A stretch of DNA of 40,930 nucleotides from Faecalimonas sp. (GTDB lineage Bacteria; Bacillota; Clostridia; Lachnospirales; Lachnospiraceae): contig JAHHTN010000010.1 of NCBI GenBank assembly GCA_020024645.1, positions 1 to 40,930 of the forward strand, given 5' to 3'. The notes beneath the pieces were generated by a model. The model was not told the origin of the DNA. It saw nothing but the letters and a program-made list of their open reading frames with translations, and searched no databases. The position numbers and the translations under genes are program-made. Each line of letters opens with the position of its first letter. Positions within the stretch are counted from its first letter, which is position 1. Shown piece after piece: positions 15,643 to 24,297 of this stretch.

Positions 15643-18000
15643 TTAATGTTTCTTGCGAACTAATCCAATGACTCCAGTGCTGAGTGCAAGGAACAGGAGA
15701 GTAAGTGAGATTTTAGATGTATCTCCTGTTTTTATTGTTTGTGCAGGTTTTTTAATGGAAGTTTGCTGGCTTTGATTTTGTACAAAATTTTGCTCCTGTG
15801 GTTTTTGTGGTGTATTAGGAACAATAGGTTTTTGTGGCGTAGCAGGAGTTTCGACTTCTTCCCATTTTTGTTTTCCTTCTATTAAAATAGAAGTGTTTAA
15901 ATCTTCTTGATAATTTGAGTCGTGTGACATTGAGTAGGCAGCATTATATGCAATAGTATTCACTTCATTAAGAATACTATCAGGGAGCAATGTGCTTAAA
16001 TCAACCATATCTACAATATCACCGCCATTTTTAATCATTCCTGTAATAATGCCATACGCTAAGGATGTTGTTAGACTATTATTTCCTTTATCTAAAATTG
16101 TTGTTAAATCAATGTTGATTTTAGAAAGTACATTTTTTAGTACAGGCTGTGTTGATTTTATGCTTGTTGTTAAAATATTAGGAAGAAAATCTCCCTGCTG
16201 AATTTTCTGAATTGCGGCTTCTGCCCATGGTTCGCATACTTCGTTTCCAGCTAAGTGTAGTTGGTATACATAATTAACTAAATCGAAGATATTGTGTGTA
16301 TCGTCTATTTTACTGTCTAAAATTTGATTTACCAATGTTTTTACAATAGAAAACAGAGAATCTTTGTCACCAAGAAGATGAGTATCTACATCTACAAATA
16401 ATTGGTCGAGAAAGGCTATGAGTTTCTCATTAGAAATCAAAAGTTCGATTGTTGTGTCTCTTTGTTCTACTGTATTTGCAGCCAGTATCTCTTTTTCTAA
16501 AGAATTCTGTATTTCTTCAGGCAATGTTATGGAAAAAGTTTTTCCGTTTTCAAGAGGAATTTTCAATACATTGTCTTGTCCTTCGAAAACAGTTTTGGAA
16601 TTATCTTGACTGATACGAATACATTTTTCGATTTTATCATAATAAATGCGGAAGTTAAAACCAGACGCACTGAGTGGTAAACCATTTTCCTTTTCTGTTG
16701 GTAATAGCTGTGTAAGCATTTCTACGAGAGCAGGACTTGTTTGTTCAGGAGTTACTTTTAGTAAATTTCCTACAAGTGCTTTACTTCCACCGTTTGTAAG
16801 AGAGGACTCTATCATAGGAGAAAGTAATCCTTCTGTAATCATTGTACAAATAACTTCATTGGATAATGTTAGTTTTTTTCCATATTCAGTTAGATTTTCA
16901 ATTTTGTTGACATTTCCTGTATCAAAATCTTTGTAGGAAATAGTTCCTGGTGATTCCATTTTTGTTGTAAGTGTATTTCCGTCTTTTGTAGCATTCGTTC
17001 CACTTTGTACAGTGATACTGCGAAATAAAGAAGGATAAGTTACAAGTGAACCAGTTTCAATATCGTATAAAATATTTCCGTTTTTAGATGTATAAGAGGA
17101 AATGTCGTTTGCGTGCATATGACCAGTTAAAACATAACTGATTCCAGAGTCTGCGTATGCTTCACGGACTTCTTCCCAATTGTCAACAAGATAATCTGCC
17201 ATTAATGTTTGTTCTTGATCGAAATGAGGAATAACCCCGTGGTGTTGTATAACCATGACAGTATCCCCTTTTGTTTTGGCTTTTTTAGCCTGTTCGGTTA
17301 CCCAGTTCAAAAGTTTTGGACTAATTACACCGCCTGTTTCCTGTAAATCTTGTTTACTACTTGTTTGATCACTACTATATTTACCTGTATCAACGGCGAT
17401 AAGTGTGTACCCTTCTGCTAGTTGAGTAACATAGGAAAGGCTTCCACCTTGGTTTCCGTTAGAATTGTATTGTACTGTGTTTTCGTTGTATCCAAACTCT
17501 TTGTAAATTTCCTTAAATTCCTCTACTGTTGTTCGATCAGCGTCTTGTGCTGTTTTAGAGGAAAAATCTTTCCCATGAGGATTATTGATATCGTGATTAC
17601 CGTTGATAACGAAAAATTTGGTGTTTACACCTTTATTCTTTAATGTTTGTTTGGCTTCATTTAGTTTTTTGGCAACAGCTTCGTGATTTACTTGCTCTCC
17701 GTCTTTGGTTAAATCTCCGGAAATCATGACTACGTCAGGCTCATCTTGTATTAGTTGATTTAATGTGCTTGTTAATATGGCGTCGCTTTCTTTTAACATT
17801 TTTCGGTCTGAATTCATTGCCATTGTAAAGTCTTCACAGTTTTCATATAAATTTTTGGAAAAATAATGGGTGTCTGACATTACACCGATTTTTAAAGGTT
17901 CTTTTTTTTGCGGAGCAGCAGCTATAGCACAAAAAGGTGTGTTGCCAATAGCAATAGCACAGGCAAGAGTTGCAGCACCAATTTTCATTTTCATATTCAT
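15643..18000 (-). CDS. Secreted, probably wall-anchored calcineurin-like metallophosphoesterase
   Basis: The start at 18000 is chosen because AAAGGAA lies 7 bp upstream and the protein then begins with a signal peptide 'MNMKMKIGAATLACAIAIG'; a longer frame upstream adds non-signal sequence. That gives 785 aa. The phosphoesterase core (about 35-310) has the metal motifs 'MSDTHYF', 'SGDLTKDG', 'GNHDINN', 'QHHGVIPHF' and 'GHMHAND'. A long central region of unknown fold follows, then a Pro/Gln-rich linker and a tail 'TIKTGDTSKISLTLLFLALS' with a hydrophobic stretch and terminal RKKH. That tail looks like a surface-sorting signal of the non-LPXTG 'TGD' kind. The substrate is unknown; such proteins may hydrolyse nucleotides or phosphodiesters. 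Confidence 0.88.
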   Translation of the reverse strand: MNMKMKIGAATLACAIAIGNTPFCAIAAAPQKKEPLKIGVMSDTHYFSKNLYENCEDFTMAMNSDRKMLKESDAILTSTLNQLIQDEPDVVMISGDLTKDGEQVNHEAVAKKLNEAKQTLKNKGVNTKFFVINGNHDINNPHGKDFSSKTAQDADRTTVEEFKEIYKEFGYNENTVQYNSNGNQGGSLSYVTQLAEGYTLIAVDTGKYSSDQTSSKQDLQETGGVISPKLLNWVTEQAKKAKTKGDTVMVIQHHGVIPHFDQEQTLMADYLVDNWEEVREAYADSGISYVLTGHMHANDISSYTSKNGNILYDIETGSLVTYPSLFRSITVQSGTNATKDGNTLTTKMESPGTISYKDFDTGNVNKIENLTEYGKKLTLSNEVICTMITEGLLSPMIESSLTNGGSKALVGNLLKVTPEQTSPALVEMLTQLLPTEKENGLPLSASGFNFRIYYDKIEKCIRISQDNSKTVFEGQDNVLKIPLENGKTFSITLPEEIQNSLEKEILAANTVEQRDTTIELLISNEKLIAFLDQLFVDVDTHLLGDKDSLFSIVKTLVNQILDSKIDDTHNIFDLVNYVYQLHLAGNEVCEPWAEAAIQKIQQGDFLPNILTTSIKSTQPVLKNVLSKINIDLTTILDKGNNSLTTSLAYGIITGMIKNGGDIVDMVDLSTLLPDSILNEVNTIAYNAAYSMSHDSNYQEDLNTSILIEGKQKWEEVETPATPQKPIVPNTPQKPQEQNFVQNQSQQTSIKKPAQTIKTGDTSKISLTLLFLALSTGVIGLVRKKH

Positions 18001-18042
18001 GTCTAAGTTCCTTTCTTTTACGTTTACATATTTACAAGCGGG

Positions 18043-18048
18043 ATTATA
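18043..18048 (-). promoter_or_regulatory. Candidate -10 box of the phosphoesterase gene
   Basis: On the reverse strand this reads TATAAT, 42 bp upstream of the phosphoesterase start codon. The -35 region at the expected distance is weak (TTCCAA), suggesting the promoter may need an activator or another sigma factor. Confidence 0.4.
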
Positions 18049-18072
18049 ACAGATTCTACTTGTTTTGGAAGA

Positions 18073-18088
18073 AAACTTACGTAAGTTT
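18073..18088. promoter_or_regulatory. Perfect 16-bp palindrome in divergent intergenic region
   Basis: AAACTTAC at 18073-18080 is the exact reverse complement of GTAAGTTT at 18081-18088. It lies upstream of the phosphoesterase promoter and about 40 bp upstream of the -35 of the regulator gene, a place suited to an operator serving one or both genes. It differs from the ATATGAA-type site at the ATPase. Confidence 0.45.
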
Positions 18089-18127
18089 AACATAGTTTTA
18101 CCAACCCTTTACATTTGTGAGAAAAAC

Positions 18128-18155
18128 TTGACCGATAGGGGAAATCAGTTATAAT
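18128..18155 (+). promoter_or_regulatory. Promoter of the ArsR-family regulator gene
   Basis: TTGACC (18128-18133) and TATAAT (18150-18155) are spaced by 16 bp. Downstream is an AAAGGAAG site and the ATG at 18187. No ATATGAA/TTCATAT operator is visible here, unlike at the ATPase gene. Confidence 0.7.
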
Positions 18156-18186
18156 AATGTTAGAGTGTTTAGAAAGGAAGTATTAA

Positions 18187-18546
18187 ATGGGAAAAATAGA
18201 AGTAGAATGTTGTGATTCGACACATATTCATACAAAAGCCATTCATCAAGTAAAGGATCATATGCCGAAAGAGGAGATGCTGACTGATTTGGCAGATTTT
18301 TTTAAAGTATTTGGAGATACCACAAGAGTAAAAATTTTGTATGTATTATTGCAATCGGAAATGTGTGTGTGTGATTTGGCAGAAGTTTTACAGATGACAC
18401 AGTCGGCTATCTCGCATCAACTTCGTGTATTAAAACAAGCGAAGTTAGTTAAGAATAGAAGAGATGGGAAAACTGTATTTTATTCTTTAGAGGATGGACA
18501 CATCCAAACAATTTTAAATCAAGGAATGGAACATATTTCAGAATAA
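18187..18546 (+). CDS. CadC-like ArsR/SmtB-family metal-sensing repressor
   Basis: This is a 119-aa winged-helix repressor. The recognition helix is 'MTQSAISHQLRVLKQAKLV', and 'FGDTTRVKILYVLLQSEMCVCDLAEVL' is the typical ArsR core. Known metal-ligand positions of S. aureus CadC line up with a constant offset of two. The alpha3N soft-metal site is represented by C9, C60 and C62. The alpha5 site is represented by D103, H105, H116 and E119. One N-terminal Cys of CadC is replaced by a His in the segment 'CCDSTHIH'. A repressor sensing Cd/Pb/Zn is the best reading. It probably controls the P-type ATPase about 5 kb away rather than its immediate neighbour. Confidence 0.92.
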   Translation: MGKIEVECCDSTHIHTKAIHQVKDHMPKEEMLTDLADFFKVFGDTTRVKILYVLLQSEMCVCDLAEVLQMTQSAISHQLRVLKQAKLVKNRRDGKTVFYSLEDGHIQTILNQGMEHISE

Positions 18547-18557
18547 GGAGAAATAAA

Positions 18558-19079
18558 ATGAAGAAGAAATTAACTGTACTTTTGTGCGTGACCTGCGTAT
18601 TTTTATTGACCGGTTGTACTGGGAAAATAGATAAAGGAATAAAACAATTAGAGAAAAAGGAATACAAAGAAGCGGTAGAAAGTTTTGATAAAGCAATCGA
18701 TGCAGGAGAAAAGGTTGCAGAGGCATATCATGGACAGGGGATTGCTTATTGGGAAATGAAAAAGTATGATGAAGCGAAGAAAGCAATGCTAAATTATTTA
18801 AAGGAGAATGGGAAGCCTACAGCAACAGTGTATCAGATTTTAGGCGATTCTGAAATGCAGTTAAAAAACTATGAGGAAGCTATTTTGTATTATTTAAAAG
18901 GAATGAGTTGTGAAGGACTTAATGAAAAACAGTTACAAGAAATGTCTTACAATGAAATTATAGCTTATGAAAAACTTCATGATTGGAATAGTGCAAAAGC
19001 AAAAATTTCAGCATATGTAGAGAGATATCCGGATGATAAGGAAGCAAAAAAAGAAGCAGAATTTTTGGAAACGAGATAG
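18558..19079 (+). CDS. TPR-repeat lipoprotein
   Basis: A lipoprotein signal is visible: 'MKKKLTVLLCVTCVFLLTGC' with an LTGC lipobox and lipidated C20. The mature part (about 150 aa) contains tetratricopeptide-like repeats such as 'YKEAVESFDKAIDAGEKVAEAYHGQGIAYWEMKKYDEA' (shown in part by the Y-E-A and G-x-A-Y/W spacing). TPR lipoproteins usually act as scaffolds at the outer face of the membrane. The start is 11 bp after the regulator's stop with AAGGAG before it, so it is probably in the same operon. Its stop is 4 bp before the likely hflX start. The function is unknown beyond the fold. Confidence 0.85.
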   Translation: MKKKLTVLLCVTCVFLLTGCTGKIDKGIKQLEKKEYKEAVESFDKAIDAGEKVAEAYHGQGIAYWEMKKYDEAKKAMLNYLKENGKPTATVYQILGDSEMQLKNYEEAILYYLKGMSCEGLNEKQLQEMSYNEIIAYEKLHDWNSAKAKISAYVERYPDDKEAKKEAEFLETR

Positions 19080-19083
19080 AAAT

Positions 19084-20331
19084 ATGGTAGAAATGATAGA
19101 ATTATCAAAAAAAATTGAAAAAGTTATTTTAGTTGGAGTAAGTGTGGAAGAAAATGATGATATGGAAAAGTCTCTAGATGAGTTAGAAGAACTAGCAAGA
19201 ACAGCAGGGGCAATTACAGTTGGACGAGTGATACAAAAGCGTGAACAAATTCATCCAGCTACTTATGTAGGAAAAGGGAAAATAGAAGAAATCAAAGAAC
19301 TTTTATGGGAAACAGAAGCAACAGGCATTATCTGTGATGATGAGTTGTCTCCAGCACAACTTGGAAATTTGCAAGATGCATTAGACACAAAAGTGATGGA
19401 TAGAACTCTTATTATTTTAGATATATTTGCAGAGAGAGCATCTACAAGTGAAGGTAAAATTCAAGTTGAACTTGCACAGTTAAAATATCGTCAATCAAGG
19501 CTTATTGGTTTGGGAAAATCGCTTTCAAGACTAGGTGGTGGAATTGGAACCAGAGGTCCAGGAGAGAAGAAACTGGAGATGGACAGGCGATTAATTAAAG
19601 GAAGAATTGCTCAGTTGAATAGAGAATTAAAAGAAGTGAAGCGCCACAGAGAGTTGACAAGAGAACAGAGAAATCGCAATCATTTACCAGTAATTGCTAT
19701 TGTAGGATATACAAATGCAGGAAAATCTACTTTGTTAAACAAATTGACAGGAGCATCTGTACTTGAAGAAGACAAGCTTTTTGCAACATTAGACCCGACA
19801 ACAAGAGGTTTAAAATTACAAAGTAAGCAAGAAATTTTATTGACAGATACAGTTGGATTTATTCGTAAACTTCCACATCATTTAATAGAGGCATTTAAAA
19901 GTACTTTGGAAGAAGCGAAGTTTGCAGATATTATTTTGCATGTTGTAGATGCATCGAATCCACAATTAGATGAGCAGATGCACATTGTGTATGAAACTTT
20001 GCAACAATTAGAAGTAGTAAATAAACCGATTATTACGGCATTTAATAAACAGGATAAGGCAGATGATGAAATGATAATAAGAGATTTTAAGGCTGATTAT
20101 CTTGTGAAAATTTCTGCGAAGACAGGAATAGGTTTGGATATTTTATTAGAAACCATTGAGGAAGTATTGCGTCAGCAAAAGGTTATGGTAGAAAGAGTGT
20201 ATCCATATGGAGAGGCAGGAAAAATACAGTTGATTAGAAAATATGGAGAACTTCTTGTGGAAGAATATAGGGAAGAGGGTATTTTTGTAAAAGCTTATGT
20301 TCCGGTGGAACTTTACGGAAAAATTCAATAA
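19084..20331 (+). CDS. hflX: GTPase HflX
   Basis: HflX is a ribosome-associated GTPase that can split stalled or hibernating ribosomes under stress. The start at 19084 or 19093 avoids the long overlap with the preceding lipoprotein gene that a 19033 start would give; no strong ribosome binding site settles it. From 19084 it has 415 aa. The N-terminal domain shows 'ATYVGKGKIEEIKELL' and 'TLIILDIFAERASTSEGKIQ'; 'GGGIGTRGPGEKKLEMDRR' precedes a coiled segment. The G domain has G1 'GYTNAGKST' near residue 210, 'DTVGFIRKLPHHL' and 'NKQDKAD'. It follows the TPR gene closely and could be coupled to it. Confidence 0.95.
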   Translation: MVEMIELSKKIEKVILVGVSVEENDDMEKSLDELEELARTAGAITVGRVIQKREQIHPATYVGKGKIEEIKELLWETEATGIICDDELSPAQLGNLQDALDTKVMDRTLIILDIFAERASTSEGKIQVELAQLKYRQSRLIGLGKSLSRLGGGIGTRGPGEKKLEMDRRLIKGRIAQLNRELKEVKRHRELTREQRNRNHLPVIAIVGYTNAGKSTLLNKLTGASVLEEDKLFATLDPTTRGLKLQSKQEILLTDTVGFIRKLPHHLIEAFKSTLEEAKFADIILHVVDASNPQLDEQMHIVYETLQQLEVVNKPIITAFNKQDKADDEMIIRDFKADYLVKISAKTGIGLDILLETIEEVLRQQKVMVERVYPYGEAGKIQLIRKYGELLVEEYREEGIFVKAYVPVELYGKIQ

Positions 20332-20341
20332 GAAAAGAAAG

Positions 20342-20368
20342 ACGGAGAATTTCAGAGGAATTCTCCGT
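20342..20368 (+). terminator. Hairpin between hflX and mnmM
   Basis: ACGGAGAATT (20342-20351) and AATTCTCCGT (20359-20368) form a perfect 10-bp stem with a 7-nt loop. The following TCATTATATC is only moderately T-rich. It may be a terminator or attenuator because the next start is just 24 bp beyond. Confidence 0.6.
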
Positions 20369-20391
20369 TCATTATATCATAGGAGAGAAAA

Positions 20392-20952
20392 ATGAAGAAA
20401 TATCAGATAACAGAGTGGTGTCATCAATTTATAAAAAATCATGTTGAAAACGGAGAAGTTTGTATTGATGCTACAGCAGGAAATGGAAATGATACGTTGC
20501 TTTTAGCAGAACTTGTAGGAGAAAATGGGAAAGTGTATGCTTTTGATATACAAGAACAGGCATTACAAAAGACAAAGGAAAGATTAGAAGAAAATGGATT
20601 GGAGGACCGTGTAGAACTTATTCTAGAAAGCCATGAAAAAATGGAACAATGGGTGAAAGAAACAGTGTCTTGCGTTGTATTTAATTTTGGTTATCTTCCT
20701 GGAGGAAATCACTTTCTTTCTACAAAGAAAGAGAGCAGTATAAAAGCCATAGAGGGTGGTTTGTCTTTGTTGAAAAAAGGTGGAATGATGAGTCTTTGTA
20801 TTTACAGTGGAGGAGATAGCGGATTCAAAGAAAAGGAAGGAATTTTGCAGTATTTACATATGTTGGATAGTAAAAAATATCTTGTTATTGTTAGTCAGTA
20901 TTATAATCGTCCAAACAATCCACCTATTCCAGCAATGATTATAAAATTATAG
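20392..20952 (+). CDS. mnmM: MnmM/YtqB-like SAM-dependent tRNA methyltransferase
   Basis: This 186-aa class I methyltransferase matches the YtqB family. B. subtilis YtqB has been reported as MnmM, which methylates nm5s2U34 of tRNA to mnm5s2U. The SAM motif is 'CIDATAGNGNDTLLLAELVG' (residues about 23-42), followed by 'YAFDIQEQAL'. The family block 'VVFNFGYLPGGNH' is near residue 95, and the C-terminal 'YYNRPNNPPIPAMIIK' is also diagnostic. The next gene, addB, starts about 10 bp after its stop, so mnmM-addB-addA may be one transcript. The assignment rests on recognition of the family; the exact substrate in this organism is inferred. Confidence 0.85.
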   Translation: MKKYQITEWCHQFIKNHVENGEVCIDATAGNGNDTLLLAELVGENGKVYAFDIQEQALQKTKERLEENGLEDRVELILESHEKMEQWVKETVSCVVFNFGYLPGGNHFLSTKKESSIKAIEGGLSLLKKGGMMSLCIYSGGDSGFKEKEGILQYLHMLDSKKYLVIVSQYYNRPNNPPIPAMIIKL

Positions 20953-20962
20953 GAGGGGAAAA

Positions 20963-23900
20963 ATGTCATTACAATTTATATTTGGTAGTTCGGGAGCAGG
21001 AAAATCTTACTATTTACAGAAATATATTGTAGAAAAATCGTTGAAACATCCTATGGAAAATTATTTTGTCATCGTTCCTGAGCAATTTACTATGCAGACA
21101 CAGAAGGATTTGGTTATGGCGCATGAAAGAAAAGGAATCATGAATATTGATGTGTTGAGTTTTGGTCGACTTGCTCATCGTATTTTTGAAGAAGTAGGAG
21201 GAAATCAAAGAACTATTTTAGATGATACGGGGAAAAGTTTGATTTTGCGAAAAGTTGCTGGGGATAATGAAGACGAATTGAAAGTATTGCATGGAAATTT
21301 AAAAAAACACGGTTATATAGGAGAAATGAAATCGGTTCTTTCTGAATTTGCACAATACAATATCGATGGGGAAACATTGGATAAAATGATAGATTCGGTA
21401 GAAGAGGGGACGTATTTTCAATGGAAGTTAAAGGATATTGCTAAGGTTTATGAAATGTTTTCGAAATATCTTTCAGATAAGTATATTACAAACGAAGAAC
21501 TTTTAGATGTATTTTGCAATGTGATTGAAAAATCAAAGATTTTAAAGGACAGTGTTATTGCATTCGATGGATTTACAGGATTTACACCAGTACAAGACAA
21601 GGTGATGAAAGAACTTCTTCGTGTTTGCAAAAAGGTAATTGTGACTGTGACAATAGATGAAAAAGAGAATCCGTATATATTTTCTCATCCATATCAGTTA
21701 TTTGCTTTAAGTAAACGGATGGTGACTGGGTTAGTTACACTAGCGAAAGAGGAAAAGGTGAAAATAGAAGAGGCTATTTGTTTGCCACAAAATCCGGTAT
21801 ATCGTTTTCGGGAAAATCCACCAATGAGATTTTTGGAGAAAAATTTATTTCGTTATACGGCAGAAATTTTTCCAGAAAAACAGGAAAACATTTCTCTTCA
21901 TTGTACAAAGATGCCGAAAGATGAAACAACCTTTGTTATGCAGGAAATACGTCATTTAGTTCGTGTGAAAGGGTATAGATATAGAGATATCGCAATAATT
22001 GCAGGAAATATTTCGACTTATGCGGACTATATGCAAAAAACAGCGAGAATGTATGATATTCCGCTTTTTATAGATTATAAGAGAAGCGTTTTATTAAATT
22101 CTTTTGTTGAATATATCAGAAGTCTTTTAACGATGGCAGAGAAAAATTTGACTTATGAAAGTGTATTTAGATTTCTAAGGACAGGACTTACTCAATTTTC
22201 AAGGGAAGAGATAGATATTGTAGAAAATTATGTCATTGCAATGGGGATAAAAGGATATAAAAAATGGAATGAGAACTGGGTGCGGACTTATAAAGGATTA
22301 TCTGAGGAGAAACTGGGGAAAGTAAATGAAATTAGAAGTATATTTGTGGATAAGATACAAGAAGTGATGGGAGTGTTAAAGAAACGGAGAAAAACAGTTA
22401 AAGAGATTACTCTCGCTTTACATAACTTTTTTGTACAAGAAAAGTTGCAAGAAAAATTGATAAAATATGAAGAAAGATTTCAAGAAGAAAATAAGCCTAC
22501 ATTGGAGAAAGAGTACGCACAGATTTATCGGATTGTGATTGAAATATTTGATAAATTTATTGAACTTTTAGGCGATGAATATTTGTCATTAAAGGAATAT
22601 TCGGAATTATTAGATGCTGGATTTGAAGAGGCTAAAGTTGGGGTTATTCCACCGGGGATTGATGAAGTTATTGTTGGAGATATGGAGAGAACAAGATTAA
22701 AAGAGGTAAAAGTTCTATTTTTTGTTGGAGCAAATGATGTCTTCATTCCTGGAACTCAAGTGGGAAGTGGACTTCTTTCTGAACAAGATAGAAAGATGTT
22801 TGAGGAACAGAAAATTCCTCTTGCTCCTAATGGAAAAGAGAAAATTTATATACAGAAATTTTATCTTTATATGAATCTAACGAAGCCGAGTGATAAAGTC
22901 TATATCTCTTACAGTAAAATTAGCGCGGAGGGTAAAGGAATTCGTCCGGCATATTTTTTGCAAGATTTAAAAAGGCTATATCCTGCGATAAAAATTCAGG
23001 ATGAAGAAGAAAAGAAATTTACAGAGTTGGAGTTAACAAAAAAAGCCGGAATTTTTCATATTATTTCTGGTTTGCAGAGAAGAAGAGAAGAGATTACGGA
23101 TGAATGGTTGGAATTATATACAGCTTATAGACGAGATGAAAAGTGGGAAAGTGTTATTGACAGTTTAATTGAAGCTGGTTTTTATAAAATGCCAGAAGAT
23201 AGGATATCAAGGCAAATGGCCGAAAAACTCTATGGAGAAAAAATAGAAGGAAGTGTGACGAGATTAGAAAGATTTTCAGCTTGTGCATTTGCCCATTTTT
23301 TGTCATATGGCTTATGCTTGAAAGAGAGAAAAGAGTATCGATTTGAAGCAGTTGATTTGGGAAATGTTTTTCATCGAGCAATTGAAATATTTTCACGAAA
23401 CCTTGTGAAAAGTGGATATACATGGACAACTCTTTCAGAAAAAAAAGCAGAAGAAATGATAGAAGAAAGTGTGGAAGAGAGTATTGTGGATTATGGAAAT
23501 ACAGTTCTGTATAGTTCTGCGAGAAATGAATATATCATTACTCGTATTAAACGAATGATGAAGAGGACTGTGTGGGCTTTATCAAAACAGTTGGAAAAAG
23601 GAGATTTTATTCCGAGTGGTTATGAAGTTTCTTTCGGAAAAGGGAAGATAGATCGAATTGATATTTATGAAACGGACTCTAAAGTGTATGTAAAAGTGAT
23701 TGATTATAAAACGGGCACGAAAACATTTAGTCTTGCATCACTGTATCATGGATTGCAGTTGCAGTTGGCGATATATATGAATATGGCGGTAGAATTGGAG
23801 AGAAGAAAACAGCCGGAGAAAGAAATTGTTCCAGCCGGACTATTTTATTATCAAATGAAAGATCCGATTATAGATAAAGTAGATGAAGATAAGCGAGAGG

Positions 23901-24295
23901 AAACTATTTTATCTAAACTTCGATTGGATGGAATTGTAAATGCAAACGAAGATGTAATTAGTCATCTAGATAAGAATTTTAGTGGTAATTCTTTGGCAAT
24001 TCCAGTTGGAAAAAATAAGAACGGAAGCCTTTCTAAAACATCAAAAGCGTTTTCGGAGAACGATTTTTCTGTTATTTCCAAATATGTAGATAAGGAAGTG
24101 AAAGAAATTGAAGGACGAATGCAAGATGGGGAGATACAAGTTGCTCCTTATGAGATGGGAACAAGTCGTGGATGTGATTTTTGTCAGTTTAAAGGGGTCT
24201 GCCATTTTGATGAAAAAATCGATGGTTGTGAGTATAGAAAACTTGGAAAATTAAGTGATGAAGAAGTATTGAGAAGAATGATGGAGGAATTGTAA
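20963..24295 (+). CDS. addB: ATP-dependent helicase/nuclease subunit B
   Basis: AddB with AddA forms the Gram-positive enzyme that resects double-strand breaks to a Chi-like site before RecA loading. The 1110-aa size is typical. The Walker A motif 'FGSSGAGKSYYLQKYI' is at the N-terminus. The nuclease domain near the end includes 'VIDYKTGTKTF'. Four cysteines expected for the 4Fe-4S cluster are seen: C774 in 'FSACAFAHF' and C1071, C1074 and C1080 in 'GCDFCQFKGVCHFD'. An AGGAGGGG site precedes the ATG, and addA starts 2 bp after the stop, so the two are co-translated. Confidence 0.97.
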   Translation: MSLQFIFGSSGAGKSYYLQKYIVEKSLKHPMENYFVIVPEQFTMQTQKDLVMAHERKGIMNIDVLSFGRLAHRIFEEVGGNQRTILDDTGKSLILRKVAGDNEDELKVLHGNLKKHGYIGEMKSVLSEFAQYNIDGETLDKMIDSVEEGTYFQWKLKDIAKVYEMFSKYLSDKYITNEELLDVFCNVIEKSKILKDSVIAFDGFTGFTPVQDKVMKELLRVCKKVIVTVTIDEKENPYIFSHPYQLFALSKRMVTGLVTLAKEEKVKIEEAICLPQNPVYRFRENPPMRFLEKNLFRYTAEIFPEKQENISLHCTKMPKDETTFVMQEIRHLVRVKGYRYRDIAIIAGNISTYADYMQKTARMYDIPLFIDYKRSVLLNSFVEYIRSLLTMAEKNLTYESVFRFLRTGLTQFSREEIDIVENYVIAMGIKGYKKWNENWVRTYKGLSEEKLGKVNEIRSIFVDKIQEVMGVLKKRRKTVKEITLALHNFFVQEKLQEKLIKYEERFQEENKPTLEKEYAQIYRIVIEIFDKFIELLGDEYLSLKEYSELLDAGFEEAKVGVIPPGIDEVIVGDMERTRLKEVKVLFFVGANDVFIPGTQVGSGLLSEQDRKMFEEQKIPLAPNGKEKIYIQKFYLYMNLTKPSDKVYISYSKISAEGKGIRPAYFLQDLKRLYPAIKIQDEEEKKFTELELTKKAGIFHIISGLQRRREEITDEWLELYTAYRRDEKWESVIDSLIEAGFYKMPEDRISRQMAEKLYGEKIEGSVTRLERFSACAFAHFLSYGLCLKERKEYRFEAVDLGNVFHRAIEIFSRNLVKSGYTWTTLSEKKAEEMIEESVEESIVDYGNTVLYSSARNEYIITRIKRMMKRTVWALSKQLEKGDFIPSGYEVSFGKGKIDRIDIYETDSKVYVKVIDYKTGTKTFSLASLYHGLQLQLAIYMNMAVELERRKQPEKEIVPAGLFYYQMKDPIIDKVDEDKREETILSKLRLDGIVNANEDVISHLDKNFSGNSLAIPVGKNKNGSLSKTSKAFSENDFSVISKYVDKEVKEIEGRMQDGEIQVAPYEMGTSRGCDFCQFKGVCHFDEKIDGCEYRKLGKLSDEEVLRRMMEEL

Positions 24296-24297
24296 TT

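Noticed and set aside
15992..17643. Forward-strand open frames inside the phosphoesterase gene
   Set aside because: Antisense shadows; no start context or homology-like motifs, and the reverse frame is continuous with clear metallophosphoesterase motifs.
18021..18036. PhoP-box-like TTTACA repeats upstream of the phosphoesterase gene
   Set aside because: Two TTTACA copies occur, but they lie downstream of the -10 box and the spacing does not match a PhoP activation site.
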